Under the pieces are notes generated by a model. The model was given only the letters and a program-made list of their open reading frames with translations, was not told the origin of the DNA and made no database searches. The position numbers and the translations under genes were made by a program. This document shows positions 36,077 through 45,023 of a stretch of 64,000 nt of DNA, one piece after another. The DNA is from Sulfurovum sp. TSL6 (GTDB lineage Bacteria > Campylobacterota > Campylobacteria > Campylobacterales > Sulfurovaceae): assembly GCF_019972115.1 (NCBI RefSeq), contig NZ_BPFJ01000002.1:1-64000 (forward strand), written 5' to 3'. How positions within the stretch are numbered: position 1 is the stretch's first letter; every line of letters begins with the position of its first letter.

Positions 36077-37909
36077 ATGACATTCAAGTCACTCAGCCTT
36101 ATCACGGCTACACTACTACTGACAACACACACGCACGCAGACGAAACACTCGAACCTATCACGATAGTCTCAGCCACTAAAACAACACAATCCATTCAAA
36201 ACACCACTTCAAATGTCACAGTGATTACAGCCGAAGAGATAGAAGAAAATGGATATCAAACTGTTGCACAAGCCATCAACACTGTAGCTGGAATCTCGGT
36301 TACTAACTCTGGTGGCCTTGGACAGCAGAGTTCATTTTTCGTAAGAGGTGCGGACTCAGGTAAAGTCCTCGTACTCTTAGACGGCATGCGTCTCAACGAC
36401 CCAAGTACTACAAATGGTACAGCCCTTCTTGATAGTCTTACAACAAGTAACATAGACCAAATCGAGATCATCAAAGGTGGTGCAAGCAGTATCTGGGGCT
36501 CCAATGCTTCTGCAGGTGTCATCAACATCATTACCAAAGAAGCCAAAGATGGTATCCATGGTTCACTCGCATTAAACTACGGTTCATACAACACTAGAGG
36601 TACTGATGCCGATCTTTCGTACAGTGATAAAAAGATCACAGCACAAGTTCTTGCTTCCTATCTCAAAACGGATGGTTTTTCTGCATTGGCTCCAAGATCA
36701 GCAGAAGAAGATGGCTATGAAAATAAAAACTATAATATAAAATTCGGATATGCTTTTGATGCAAATAACAAACTAAACCTTAGCTATAACCGCATTAAAA
36801 CAGATACTGAGTATGATGACAGCTTCTCTGTCTCTCAAGCAGATGATGATTACAGTAACAGTACATCAGATCAAACTAACTATGCCTTGAACTATCACTT
36901 CAACCTGGACAACTATAGTGCTATTTTCAATGCAAGTAAAGGTGAATACAATAGGGTCTATTACACCTATTACTACATGGACAACCAAAATGTCTATAAA
37001 GCAAATCTCAAAGAGTACTCCCTCATCAATGCATACCAATACGAAAAAGGGAAAATGATTTTAGGATTGGAGTATAAAGATATAGATGGATTCAGCCAAC
37101 TCAACACTTATGCAGAAAATAAAGCAAGTTATATTAACAAAGCAATATTTGTTTCTAACATATACGACATCAATGAAAACACTCTTTTGGAAACAAATCT
37201 AAGATACGATAACTATGATGAATTTGATGACAAGACTACTTATAAAATTGGATTCAAACATAATCATGACTTTTATGAAGGCTTCACAACTTCTGCAAAC
37301 TACTATACTTCGTATGATTCTCCAAGTTCATACCAACTTGCAAATCAATCACCTACCGTTGATATTTTGAAACCTGCTTATACAAAAGGATATGATATTT
37401 CTGCTAGTTATAAAGATCTTATCTCTATTAGCTATTTTAATATTGAAGTAGAAGATGGAATTGTGTATATAGATGGTACATGGCCAGCAGAGTATAAGAA
37501 CACCAATGGCATAGAAAAGTTCTCTGGACTTGAAATAACAAGTTCATATGTATTTGATCCATACAATATTACATTCTCTGCAAACTATACCCATCTCTTT
37601 GATTATGATGCAGAAGATGGAACAGACCATATCAGACGTGCAAAAGATACATTGAATGCTTCTTTAGAGTACTACACTATAAACGATACACATTTTGGTA
37701 TCAATGCACAGTATATAGGTGACAGAGAAGAGTTTGGACAAAGTACTGGTAACTACACCGTATGGAACGCAAACTTCAGTACAGAAATTATCAATGATGT
37801 TGACCTAAGTCTAAATGCAAGAAACATCTTTGATAAAGACTACCAGTCAAGCTACGGTTACGCTACAGAAGGAAGATCACTCTATGCAAAGATCAAGTAT
37901 AGCTTTTAG
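36077..37909 (+). CDS. TonB-dependent outer-membrane receptor, BtuB-like
   Basis: 610 residues. Signal peptide (cut near HTHA-DE, about 22), TonB box ITIVSATK near 28-35, plug domain (TVAQAINTVAGISVTNSGG; FVRGADSGKVLVLLDGMRLND; IEIIKGGASSIWGSNASAGVINIITK), and a 22-strand barrel ending in KIKYSF with terminal Phe. The plug pattern is closest to BtuB-like cobalamin receptors and colicin I-like receptors; the ligand cannot be told from sequence. No tonB/exbBD or ABC transporter gene lies beside it. Many Tyr/Asn/Asp in the barrel fit a marine organism. Confidence 0.9.
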   Translation: MTFKSLSLITATLLLTTHTHADETLEPITIVSATKTTQSIQNTTSNVTVITAEEIEENGYQTVAQAINTVAGISVTNSGGLGQQSSFFVRGADSGKVLVLLDGMRLNDPSTTNGTALLDSLTTSNIDQIEIIKGGASSIWGSNASAGVINIITKEAKDGIHGSLALNYGSYNTRGTDADLSYSDKKITAQVLASYLKTDGFSALAPRSAEEDGYENKNYNIKFGYAFDANNKLNLSYNRIKTDTEYDDSFSVSQADDDYSNSTSDQTNYALNYHFNLDNYSAIFNASKGEYNRVYYTYYYMDNQNVYKANLKEYSLINAYQYEKGKMILGLEYKDIDGFSQLNTYAENKASYINKAIFVSNIYDINENTLLETNLRYDNYDEFDDKTTYKIGFKHNHDFYEGFTTSANYYTSYDSPSSYQLANQSPTVDILKPAYTKGYDISASYKDLISISYFNIEVEDGIVYIDGTWPAEYKNTNGIEKFSGLEITSSYVFDPYNITFSANYTHLFDYDAEDGTDHIRRAKDTLNASLEYYTINDTHFGINAQYIGDREEFGQSTGNYTVWNANFSTEIINDVDLSLNARNIFDKDYQSSYGYATEGRSLYAKIKYSF

Positions 37910-37934
37910 ATGAATTCCCTATCGGGATTCATCT
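37908..37934 (+). terminator. Stem-loop after the TonB receptor gene
   Basis: AGATGAAT-T-CCC and GGGATTCATCT pair with one bulged T around a TATC loop, starting within the stop codon. No T-tract follows. A similar ATGAATCC/GGATTCAT stem is found at 43600-43622. Confidence 0.55.
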
Positions 37935-38044
37935 GTGCTAAGTACTACGTATTACGTGTTACGAAAGAGCAAAGGCTTACAAGTCAAAAGACTATATAAA
38001 AATCAATGCCCTACTTATTTTTCGTAACACATAGCACTTAGCAC
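37935..38044. repeat. Long interrupted inverted repeat, second repeat family
   Basis: Left arm 37935-37966 (GTGCTAAGT, ACTACGTATTACG, TGTTACGAAA) and right arm 38020-38044 (TTTCGTAACAC, ATAGC, ACTTAGCAC). The ends GTGCTAAGT/ACTTAGCAC and the inner GTGTTACGAAA/TTTCGTAACAC are exact complements; the left arm has seven extra bases. The two arms are 53 bases apart. A single unit is found at 31219-31244. Confidence 0.7.
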
Positions 38045-38063
38045 GTAACACTAACAAATAGGA

Positions 38064-38069
38064 TATAAT
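38064..38069 (+). promoter_or_regulatory. -10 box directly before the gene at 38075
   Basis: TATAAT, six bases before the ATG. AGGA lies upstream of it but 11 bases from the ATG, so either a leaderless message or a widely spaced ribosome-binding site is possible. Confidence 0.45.
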
Positions 38070-38074
38070 CACTC

Positions 38075-38638
38075 ATGTTAAAAATTATCCCATCCTGGTT
38101 CATCAGATACAAGTTCTTCAATTCCCTCTTTTTGGGATTGAGTGTGGGTGCCATATTTACACTTTATGCACCGCTTGAACCCTCTATCTATTCTCTGGGC
38201 GGTGTATTGTTGGCCATGGGTATGCTGATCGTCGCACGGTTTTATCATACCATACTCAATGCAGATTGGTTTTTTAGGATCTCACTCTTTGTAGAGGTTG
38301 TTTTACTCTTAACCATGCTCTACTTCCTCTATGCATCTTACAACTATCAGACTGCCCTGCTGCTTTACATCGGGTATCAGGTTACTTTTGTCTTCGGAAA
38401 CTACCTTATAAGAGCTGAAACACTTTTACTTAAAACAGATATCCTCTTAACCAAACTCGATACGGTCAAACAGATAGGCTACCTTTTAGGCATGGGGCTC
38501 GCATATCTTTTTTACAAGATCCTTACGCAGTACGGCATAGAAGATAACCAAACACAGGTCTATGACCTGCATTTTTTACTGATAGCTGTTGAGTTGGTGG
38601 TGATTGTTTTGATTATAAAAAGTTTTAAAAGAGTCTAA
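38075..38638 (+). CDS. Inner-membrane protein of unknown function
   Basis: 187 residues with five to six hydrophobic segments (about 14-32, 38-56, 66-88, 94-112, 130-148, 162-182) and few charged residues apart from the loop RAETLLLKTDILLTKLDTVKQ. No motif of a known transporter. It is a single-gene unit, convergent with the wecA-like gene. Confidence 0.6.
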   Translation: MLKIIPSWFIRYKFFNSLFLGLSVGAIFTLYAPLEPSIYSLGGVLLAMGMLIVARFYHTILNADWFFRISLFVEVVLLLTMLYFLYASYNYQTALLLYIGYQVTFVFGNYLIRAETLLLKTDILLTKLDTVKQIGYLLGMGLAYLFYKILTQYGIEDNQTQVYDLHFLLIAVELVVIVLIIKSFKRV

Positions 38639-38660
38639 AGAAGCTTCGTAGACAAAGCGG

Positions 38661-39671
38661 TTAACAATTTCGCTTTTGTCTTTTGATCATAGCTGCAAGA
38701 AACATGTACAAAAGTACCACATTCAGTACAAAAAGAATCAGTAGATACCCTTCATCCATATGTCTCTCCAGTTGTAATCCCGTCAAAGAGTAGATCGCTT
38801 GAAATACCCCTAAAAAGAGTACTGTGTTACGTGTATCTTCTGCAAAGAAATGTCGTAATATATGATGGATGTGACATCTGTCCGCACAGAAGATGGATTT
38901 CCCTTTTATCTTGCGACGTACCATGACCACCACGGTATCCAAGATAGGAATAGCCGCTATAAACAATATGCTGACCGTAGGTAAGTATGCCAGTGACTTG
39001 ATCGCCAACATAGAGATCACAAATCCTAATGTCAAAGAACCGCTGTCTCCCATAAATATAGAAGCCGGGTGCGAATTAAATACAAGAAACCCTAAAAGCG
39101 CTGAGATAAATGCTCCAGCAATCATCATCATGAAAAAATCATCATGCATATACCCTACAGCAAAAAAACTACCGAGTATTACTATACTCACTGTAGCAGC
39201 AAGTCCATCAAGGCCATCTATCAAATTGAGTGCATTGGTGAACCCGACCACTGCAAACAGTGTAAAAGGAATCGCAAACCATCCTAATGAAAGCTCAAAC
39301 CCAAAAAATACACCAAGATGATCGATCACAATATTGTCAAAATAAAGCAGCACCGTACTCAGCATAATAACAATGAATTTAGTGTTTGGAGCTGTATCAC
39401 GATGATCATCCAGCAATCCCACGATAAAAACAAGCAAAATAGCAGTACAGGTCCATGCATAAGAGAGTATCACATCAAAATAAAAAATAGGAAGCACAAA
39501 TGCTATCGCAAGATAAAATCCTATCCCGGCACCTCTTGGGGTATGATTCCTATGTGTACTGCGTTCATTAGGGACATCTATCAAACCCATTTCTGCTGCA
39601 TAATGTTTCACAAAGCCAACCAACACCACAGAGAGGATAAAAATGCATACAAATACCAAATACATATGCAT
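38661..39671 (-). CDS. WecA/MraY-family polyprenyl-phosphate sugar-1-phosphate transferase
   Basis: Starts lipid-linked glycan synthesis by moving HexNAc-1-P from a UDP-sugar to undecaprenyl phosphate. 336 residues, about ten membrane helices. Motifs: NERSTHRNHTPRGAG near 36-50, LLDDHRD, NLIDGLDGLAA (Mg site), FNSHPASIFMGDSGSLTLG, and the HIHH cluster in DRCHIHHILRHFF, as in the WecA/TagO branch and not MraY. Last gene of the polysaccharide locus, two bases after the PHP phosphatase gene. Confidence 0.92.
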   Translation of the reverse strand: MHMYLVFVCIFILSVVLVGFVKHYAAEMGLIDVPNERSTHRNHTPRGAGIGFYLAIAFVLPIFYFDVILSYAWTCTAILLVFIVGLLDDHRDTAPNTKFIVIMLSTVLLYFDNIVIDHLGVFFGFELSLGWFAIPFTLFAVVGFTNALNLIDGLDGLAATVSIVILGSFFAVGYMHDDFFMMMIAGAFISALLGFLVFNSHPASIFMGDSGSLTLGFVISMLAIKSLAYLPTVSILFIAAIPILDTVVVMVRRKIKGKSIFCADRCHIHHILRHFFAEDTRNTVLFLGVFQAIYSLTGLQLERHMDEGYLLILFVLNVVLLYMFLAAMIKRQKRNC

Positions 39672-39673
39672 GA

Positions 39674-40414
39674 CTAAGACCTAAGCGTATGGTTCAAAAT
39701 AGTATTATTTTCCCATACCTTTGTGTAGTTTTCTCTTTGAAAGACATCATCCAAGAATTTCGTCTGTTTGAGATGATGTACATCAGAGCCTAAAAAATCG
39801 ATCATGCCATTGTCAGAGAGTATCTCTGCTTTTTTCTTGGCATCTTTACCGTAATGCCCACCCAAGGAATTCAGATCTAGCTGAAACAAGACACCCAGCT
39901 CTTTCCATCTGCCATACTCTTTGAGCGGATCACTCACATAACGATAACGTTCAGGATGCGCCATAAGCGGTATATATCCTGCAGCCGAAATTTCAAAGAT
40001 CATCTCTTCTATCTGCAGAGGTTTCGAAACATAGGAAGTTTCAAAAAGAAGGTATTTCCCATCGATACTCATCACTTCATCACTACGAATATGGTCATAA
40101 AACCCTTCATCCAGATAGTACTCTGCAGCAGCTTCTATCTCCAGCTTTATCCCTTCAGCCTTTGCCGCTTTTCTCAAAGAGACCAATCCCTCTTTGATGA
40201 TCTGAGGTGTATTGCGGTAGACATCTATCATGATATGCGGTGTCGTGATCACTTTCTCATAACCTAGAGATTCCATCCCCTTCAAAAGCGAAAGGCTCTC
40301 CTCCATACTCTGGGAACCATCATCGATCCCCGGGATGAAGTGTGAGTGAAGATCCACCTTTAGGACGGGACCTCTTTTCTTCTCTTTTTGTTTTTTAAAA
40401 AAAGGAAAGATCAT
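39674..40414 (-). CDS. PHP-type tyrosine phosphatase, CpsB/CapC/YwqE family
   Basis: Metal-dependent phosphatase that dephosphorylates the bacterial tyrosine kinase of polysaccharide export. 246 residues: DLHSHFIPGIDDGSQSMEESL at 21-41 (split; His and Asp ligands), EAAAEYYLDE, LFETSYVS, PLMAHPERYRY and DFLGSDVHHLKQ, all metal-site motifs of the family. Its start overlaps the wzc stop by four bases, pairing kinase and phosphatase. Confidence 0.93.
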   Translation of the reverse strand: MIFPFFKKQKEKKRGPVLKVDLHSHFIPGIDDGSQSMEESLSLLKGMESLGYEKVITTPHIMIDVYRNTPQIIKEGLVSLRKAAKAEGIKLEIEAAAEYYLDEGFYDHIRSDEVMSIDGKYLLFETSYVSKPLQIEEMIFEISAAGYIPLMAHPERYRYVSDPLKEYGRWKELGVLFQLDLNSLGGHYGKDAKKKAEILSDNGMIDFLGSDVHHLKQTKFLDDVFQRENYTKVWENNTILNHTLRS

Positions 40415-42717
40415 TTGCTGTCTTCCTCATAATAACCGTAACCATACCCATAACCGTAACCGTATCCATTTCTCGCCGTTTTCACATCATTGAGCAAGAT
40501 GCCCAACCCGTTGATCTCTTCTTTTGAGAGTTTTTCTACACTCTTTAAAAAACCTTTTTTCGAGTAATCGGCTCTCAGTACATACATACTTGTATCTGCA
40601 AAATGCATCAATGTTCGTGCATCTGTGACCAAACCTATCGGAGGGGTATCAAGGATGATCACATCATACACTTCTCTTAGTTTTTCAAGTACCTTTTCCA
40701 TCAAAGGACTCTGTATCAGTTCACTCGGGTTTGGCGGTACAGGTCCAGAAGTGATAATGTCCAGATTCTCATACTCTGTATTCTGGATCACCTCTCCTAA
40801 AGCCGTATGACCTGAGAGCAGGGTACTCATACCTTTGGTATTTTGAAGTCCAAATTTTTGATGTAGTGTCGGTTTTCGCATATCAAGGTTAAGTATGACC
40901 GTTTTTTTGTCTGCCATACTCATGATCCCGCCCAGGTTGATACAGGTTGTCGTTTTCCCTTCTCCTCCGATAGTTGAAGTGATCGCAATGACATGGGCAT
41001 TTTTATCTCTTGCCATAAACTGGAGGTTGGTACGTATATTCCTAAAAGATTCAGCTAAAGCAGATTTCGGAGATAAAAATACCCGTACCTTCTCATTATC
41101 CTCTTTAATATGCGGGATAAGCCCAAGTATAGGTACTTCTGTCACCTTAGTGACATCCTCCTCCTCTTTGATACGGTCATCAAAGAACTCTCTTAAAAAA
41201 GCAACAGCGATCCCTAGTATCAATCCCATGATCAACCCTACCAGTACGATCAGTTTTCGCTTAGGTTTAATAGGGGACTCAGGGTAAAGTGCCTTATCTA
41301 TGATCCGGTTCTTACTGACTGTAGAAGCTTTGATGATCGCTGTTTCTGAGCGCTTCTCCAAAAGATAAGAGTAGATCTTCTCATTGACCACAAATTTACG
41401 CTGCAACTGCCCATACATTCTCTCATCCGCAGGCAGTGTATTTAAAAGTTTCTGCTGCTCTGATATAGAGTGTTCAAGCAATGCTTTTCGCTCTTTTATG
41501 CTTTTTCTCAGGTTTTTGATCGTTGAGATCAGCACTGTTTTAAGCTGTGCTATCGTCTTGTTCACTTTGATCACAGAAGATGCCATCTCCGTATATTCTG
41601 CACGCAGGATCTTCTTTTCGATGATGGCAGCCTGAAGTTCTTTGATGATACCTGAGAGTGACGACCCTTCCTTATCGAGCCCTGCAATTGCTATACTTTC
41701 CAGGTTCTCACCTGACTGAACCTGTTTATAAAGCGTATCCAACAACCCCTGTTCTATAGTTATCTCTGCCAATTTCGTTTCATACTCGCTCATCTGCCTT
41801 ATGATATTTTCAGCTTTGGCACTTAAACTGACCGTATTGGACGTTTTTTTAAACTCTTCGAGTTTAATAGCAGAGCTTTTGAGGTTTTCAGTGATGAATT
41901 TCAACTGTTCATCGACAAAAGTAAGTGCACGTGTTGCTTCTTCTGTCTTTTTCTCTATGTTCTGCTGGATATAGGCTTCTGCTAATGCATTGGCGAACTC
42001 TTGAGCACGCAAAGCTACATTATCTGCATAAGAGATCTCGAGCATAGAAGAGTACTTTGATTTCTGACTTACACTGACACCAGATCGAACAAAGCTTCCT
42101 ATCGTTTCAGGATCTATGATCACAAAGCGGTACGCTTCATCATCTGGCTCTTTGGTCTTTACAACATTAAGATGAAAATGCTCGGTGACGATCTCTTCAC
42201 TATAAGGAAGCACTTCATCATAACTCCAAATATTCTCATTTTCATCTTCTACTTCTTCCACTACCAAACGATAATGTTTATCATCTACTGGAATTAAATC
42301 AAATGAAATACCATAGCCTTTGAGCATACCCACTTGAAAAGGACTCGCTTTATAGAGTTCGATCTCTCTAAATCTTCTAGTCGTATAGTACCGATGCGCA
42401 AAATCTACATATTTCAGTGCTTTTTCAGTCAAGAATCTTGACTGAATGATATCCATCTCTGTATCAGCATTCATAGTACCAGAATTCATAGCCATTGCAA
42501 GTACATCCTGAGTTCCGCCATAACTACGTTGATCCAAACCTACCTCGACAGTGGCAGAGGCTTGATACACATTAGGTTTAAAATAAGCATAATAACTACT
42601 GACAAACGCAAATAAAACAACAAAAAGAAGTATCATAGCCCGATATCGATATACGGTCCTAAATATCTCTTTAATGTCTATTTCATCTTCATCTATGTGC
42701 ATGTTGTCTGTATTCAT
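40411..42717 (-). CDS. wzc: Wzc-type polysaccharide co-polymerase and tyrosine autokinase
   Basis: 768 residues. Wzz domain with two membrane segments (about 32-50 and 500-520), coiled-coil periplasmic part, and a cytoplasmic BY-kinase domain: Walker A ITSTIGGEGKTTT, Walker A' NLDMRKPTLHQKFG, Walker B VIILDTPPIG. The C-terminus is a tyrosine cluster of alternating Gly-Tyr (NGYGYGYG... YYEEDSK), the autophosphorylation tail, encoded by a near-repeat of GGN-TAY codons at about 40430-40472. Controls chain length and export with Wzy/Wza-type partners; no Wza is in the window. Confidence 0.95.
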   Translation of the reverse strand: MNTDNMHIDEDEIDIKEIFRTVYRYRAMILLFVVLFAFVSSYYAYFKPNVYQASATVEVGLDQRSYGGTQDVLAMAMNSGTMNADTEMDIIQSRFLTEKALKYVDFAHRYYTTRRFREIELYKASPFQVGMLKGYGISFDLIPVDDKHYRLVVEEVEDENENIWSYDEVLPYSEEIVTEHFHLNVVKTKEPDDEAYRFVIIDPETIGSFVRSGVSVSQKSKYSSMLEISYADNVALRAQEFANALAEAYIQQNIEKKTEEATRALTFVDEQLKFITENLKSSAIKLEEFKKTSNTVSLSAKAENIIRQMSEYETKLAEITIEQGLLDTLYKQVQSGENLESIAIAGLDKEGSSLSGIIKELQAAIIEKKILRAEYTEMASSVIKVNKTIAQLKTVLISTIKNLRKSIKERKALLEHSISEQQKLLNTLPADERMYGQLQRKFVVNEKIYSYLLEKRSETAIIKASTVSKNRIIDKALYPESPIKPKRKLIVLVGLIMGLILGIAVAFLREFFDDRIKEEEDVTKVTEVPILGLIPHIKEDNEKVRVFLSPKSALAESFRNIRTNLQFMARDKNAHVIAITSTIGGEGKTTTCINLGGIMSMADKKTVILNLDMRKPTLHQKFGLQNTKGMSTLLSGHTALGEVIQNTEYENLDIITSGPVPPNPSELIQSPLMEKVLEKLREVYDVIILDTPPIGLVTDARTLMHFADTSMYVLRADYSKKGFLKSVEKLSKEEINGLGILLNDVKTARNGYGYGYGYGYGYYEEDSK

Positions 42718-42789
42718 TGTTTTCCTTGAAGTCTTAAAGTATCATATATAAAATGATTGGTGTTCTATATCTGAACGATATAAGTGAGA

Positions 42790-42825
42790 TTCTCTTCGAG
42801 TCGTATTTCTGACCCGAGGAGAGAA
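42790..42825 (-). terminator. Stem-loop between the barrel protein gene and wzc
   Basis: Minus-strand RNA pairs TTCTCT-CC-TCGGGTC with GACTCGA-AGAGAA, 13 pairs with one U-G wobble that would be an A-C mismatch on the other strand, plus a two-base bulge. It starts three bases after the stop at 42828. No T-tract. Confidence 0.6.
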
Positions 42826-42827
42826 GA

Positions 42828-43439
42828 TTAAAAGTTATATGTTATACCTACAGTAAATGCATCTACATCTGCCTGCACAGTAGCATCACCCTCATAACTA
42901 CCATCCATATCATTTGCAGGGAAAGTGTAGTCAGCAAAGAGAGAGATGTTTTCCATCATTTCATAACTCGCACCAAGTCCCCATTGGAAACCAGTTTCAT
43001 CATAATCTACAAGATAACCTTTTACACCATCTAAAGTAACCCCACCATATCCAAGAAGTGCATAGACAGAAAAGTCTTCACTTACAGGGTATTGTGGTTT
43101 TGCAAATAGGGCCCATCCCTCCATTTCAGTCTGGTGATCATGCCAGAAAGATTTAGTATATCTACCCTCTACAGCAAAATACTCATTGAAGTCATATCCT
43201 GCAAGAAAAGAGAGATTTCCCAGTCTATCTTGTCTGTCGGTACCACCCCAATCCACAGAAATCTCCGCATCACGTGTACTTACAGCAGCGATACCAAGAC
43301 CCACATAGAAGTTCTTTTCTTCTTTTACTACTTCAACTACTGGTTCTATTGCAGGTTCAACATCTTTCATGTCTCCCCCAGCAAATCCCAAACTGCTCAT
43401 CGCCGCTACTGCACATACCGAAAGTACTATCTTCTTCAT
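42828..43439 (-). CDS. Small outer-membrane beta-barrel protein
   Basis: 203 residues from the ATG at 43439, which follows AAGGGAAAAG; an upstream ATG at 43466 would lie at the transcription start and is unlikely. Signal peptide (cut near GFA-GG, about 20), acidic Pro/Glu/Val linker, then an eight-strand barrel of the OmpA/OmpW-like porin type (FYVGLGIAAVS; LSFLAGYDFNEYFAVEGRYTKS; FSVYALLGYGGV; FADYTFP; closing DAFTVGITYNF with terminal Phe). Probably a minor surface porin; upstream of wzc but separated by a stem-loop. Confidence 0.85.
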   Translation of the reverse strand: MKKIVLSVCAVAAMSSLGFAGGDMKDVEPAIEPVVEVVKEEKNFYVGLGIAAVSTRDAEISVDWGGTDRQDRLGNLSFLAGYDFNEYFAVEGRYTKSFWHDHQTEMEGWALFAKPQYPVSEDFSVYALLGYGGVTLDGVKGYLVDYDETGFQWGLGASYEMMENISLFADYTFPANDMDGSYEGDATVQADVDAFTVGITYNF

Positions 43440-43466
43440 TCTTTTCCCTTGTTTTTTAATGCACAA

Positions 43467-43472
43467 ATTATA
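43467..43472 (-). promoter_or_regulatory. -10 box for the barrel protein gene
   Basis: TATAAT on the minus strand; leader of about 20 bases with a good ribosome-binding site. Confidence 0.6.
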
Positions 43473-43563
43473 CTATTTTATGCTTTACTTTCATTAAGTA
43501 GTTTACTCTATATCTATAAGGTCATAATAAACTAAATTAAAATATAAAACTATAGTATAAAAA

Positions 43564-43585
43564 TGTCATATTTATGTCATATTTT
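43564..43585. repeat. Tandem 11-base repeat upstream of the barrel protein gene
   Basis: TGTCATATTTA followed directly by TGTCATATTTT, about 95 to 115 bases upstream of the -10 box at 43467. Eleven bases is about one helical turn, so it could bind a regulator. Confidence 0.4.
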
Positions 43586-43599
43586 GCAAGTTTAATGAA

Positions 43600-43622
43600 A
43601 TGAATCCGGCACGAGGATTCAT
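43600..43622. terminator. Perfect stem-loop in the 43440-43808 spacer
   Basis: ATGAATCC/GGATTCAT, eight pairs, with a seven-base loop. It resembles the stem at 37908. No gene ends next to it on either strand, so its use is unclear. The rest of this 369-base spacer is A/T-rich and holds the two promoters and the 11-base tandem repeat. Confidence 0.4.
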
Positions 43623-43764
43623 ATATTCCTATAATTAGGTATCTATATATATTTTTTATAATAAGTACCCCTTTAAATACCCCTAAAATGTTCTACCTTC
43701 CAAATAAAATTCAATAAAGGAAAACAGAACGGTATTCTAAGTTATCAATTATATGCAATCCTGC

Positions 43765-43770
43765 TATAAT
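43765..43770 (+). promoter_or_regulatory. -10 box for the nucleotidyltransferase gene
   Basis: TATAAT; leader of about 32 bases with AGGAAG ten bases before the ATG at 43809. Confidence 0.6.
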
Positions 43771-43808
43771 AAAATAATTTACTTTAACTCGATAGGAAGC
43801 CCCCACAT

Positions 43809-45017
43809 ATGTCTAAAGACTATAACTTACAAGCCAATCTTTCTGAGGAACTACGTTTTCTAGTCAATTGCTGTAAGAATAATCTGAGTGATGATGATAC
43901 AAAAGAAATTCTCTCTTACATTAACACTCCAAGCTTAGATATGAATCCTCTAATTAGATTGGCTAATCAACACGGTGTTCTTCCTCTGGTCTATAAAACA
44001 TTAAAAAAACTTCATATCGATGATCAAGAACATTTTCTCAAAGAATTAAAATCTACCTATACACAAATTGCACAAAGAAACATGCTCATGTCTGCTAAAC
44101 TCATTCGCATTATGAAACTCCTTGAAAAAAACAACATAGATGCCTTAGCATTCAAAGGTCCTATTCTTTCTCAAATGGCGTATGGAGACATAACATTGCG
44201 ACAATACAGTGATCTAGACATATATGTAGATAGAGAAGATATGGTTAAAATATCTAACATATTATCAAATGACCATTATGATTCACGTGTTAAAATAAAA
44301 TATTTTTCCAATGAAGCATTTTTAAATGTTAATAGTGATGTTCAATTCTATCATAAAAAGGGAAGTATCCTTATTGAAATACATTGGACAGTGTTCCGCA
44401 GTGCTTTTTCGAATACTATGAAAAAAATAGATCTATGGAGTTCCCCAGAAAAAGTGCATATTCAAAACTATGAATTGAAAACTTTTAGAACAGAAACATT
44501 ACTCTTATATCTATGTATGCATGGTTCAAAACATATTTGGGAACGGATAGAATGGATAGTTGATGTTGATAAATTGATTAGGACTTCAAGTAGTATTGAT
44601 TGGAAAGAAGTTTATAAACTAGCGCAAACTGTAAACGGTAAAACAATGCTTGAATTAGGATTATATCTATCTTCAAATCTTTTTCATACACCGATTCCTG
44701 ACGAAATAAGAGAGAAACTTAATCAAAGTAAAATAATTTCACACTTATCATCCGATGTATTAATAATGCTTAATAAGCAAGAGTATTTTTCAGATACTGA
44801 ATTGCAAAAAAATTATCGACATTTTCGATTCCATCTCTCCATTAGAAACACGACAGTAGATAAAGTCAGTTTTATTATAAAAACACTACTGCCATTAAAA
44901 TCCGCTGATATTGAAATCATAAATCTACCCAAGGCCCTATATTTTTTATACTATTTAATACGACCATTTAGACTAGGCATTAAATATATACAAAAAATAC
45001 TAAATAGGTCCCAATAG
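43809..45017 (+). CDS. Uncharacterised nucleotidyltransferase-family protein
   Basis: 402 residues of the PF14907-like nucleotidyltransferase group that is often found in capsule and exopolysaccharide loci. The core FKGPILSQMAYGD...RQYSDLDIYVDREDM (about 116-142) holds the DxD metal motif; a second acidic residue may be in ILIEIHW (near 190). The remainder is helical (HGSKHIWERIEWIVDVDKLI). Substrate unknown. It is the only plus-strand gene in the polysaccharide region, convergent with the WecG fusion (six bases between stops). Confidence 0.8.
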   Translation: MSKDYNLQANLSEELRFLVNCCKNNLSDDDTKEILSYINTPSLDMNPLIRLANQHGVLPLVYKTLKKLHIDDQEHFLKELKSTYTQIAQRNMLMSAKLIRIMKLLEKNNIDALAFKGPILSQMAYGDITLRQYSDLDIYVDREDMVKISNILSNDHYDSRVKIKYFSNEAFLNVNSDVQFYHKKGSILIEIHWTVFRSAFSNTMKKIDLWSSPEKVHIQNYELKTFRTETLLLYLCMHGSKHIWERIEWIVDVDKLIRTSSSIDWKEVYKLAQTVNGKTMLELGLYLSSNLFHTPIPDEIREKLNQSKIISHLSSDVLIMLNKQEYFSDTELQKNYRHFRFHLSIRNTTVDKVSFIIKTLLPLKSADIEIINLPKALYFLYYLIRPFRLGIKYIQKILNRSQ

Positions 45018-45023
45018 AAAAAC

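Noticed and set aside
43440-43466. Nine-residue N-terminal extension of the barrel protein (MCIKKQGKR)
   Set aside because: The upstream ATG coincides with the -10/transcription start region and lacks a ribosome-binding site; the signal peptide begins at the second Met.
43601-43616. GAATCCGGCACGAGG resembling a cDNA-cloning adaptor
   Set aside because: It differs from the adaptor and is half of a perfect stem-loop with a natural relative at 37908, so contamination is not needed to explain it.
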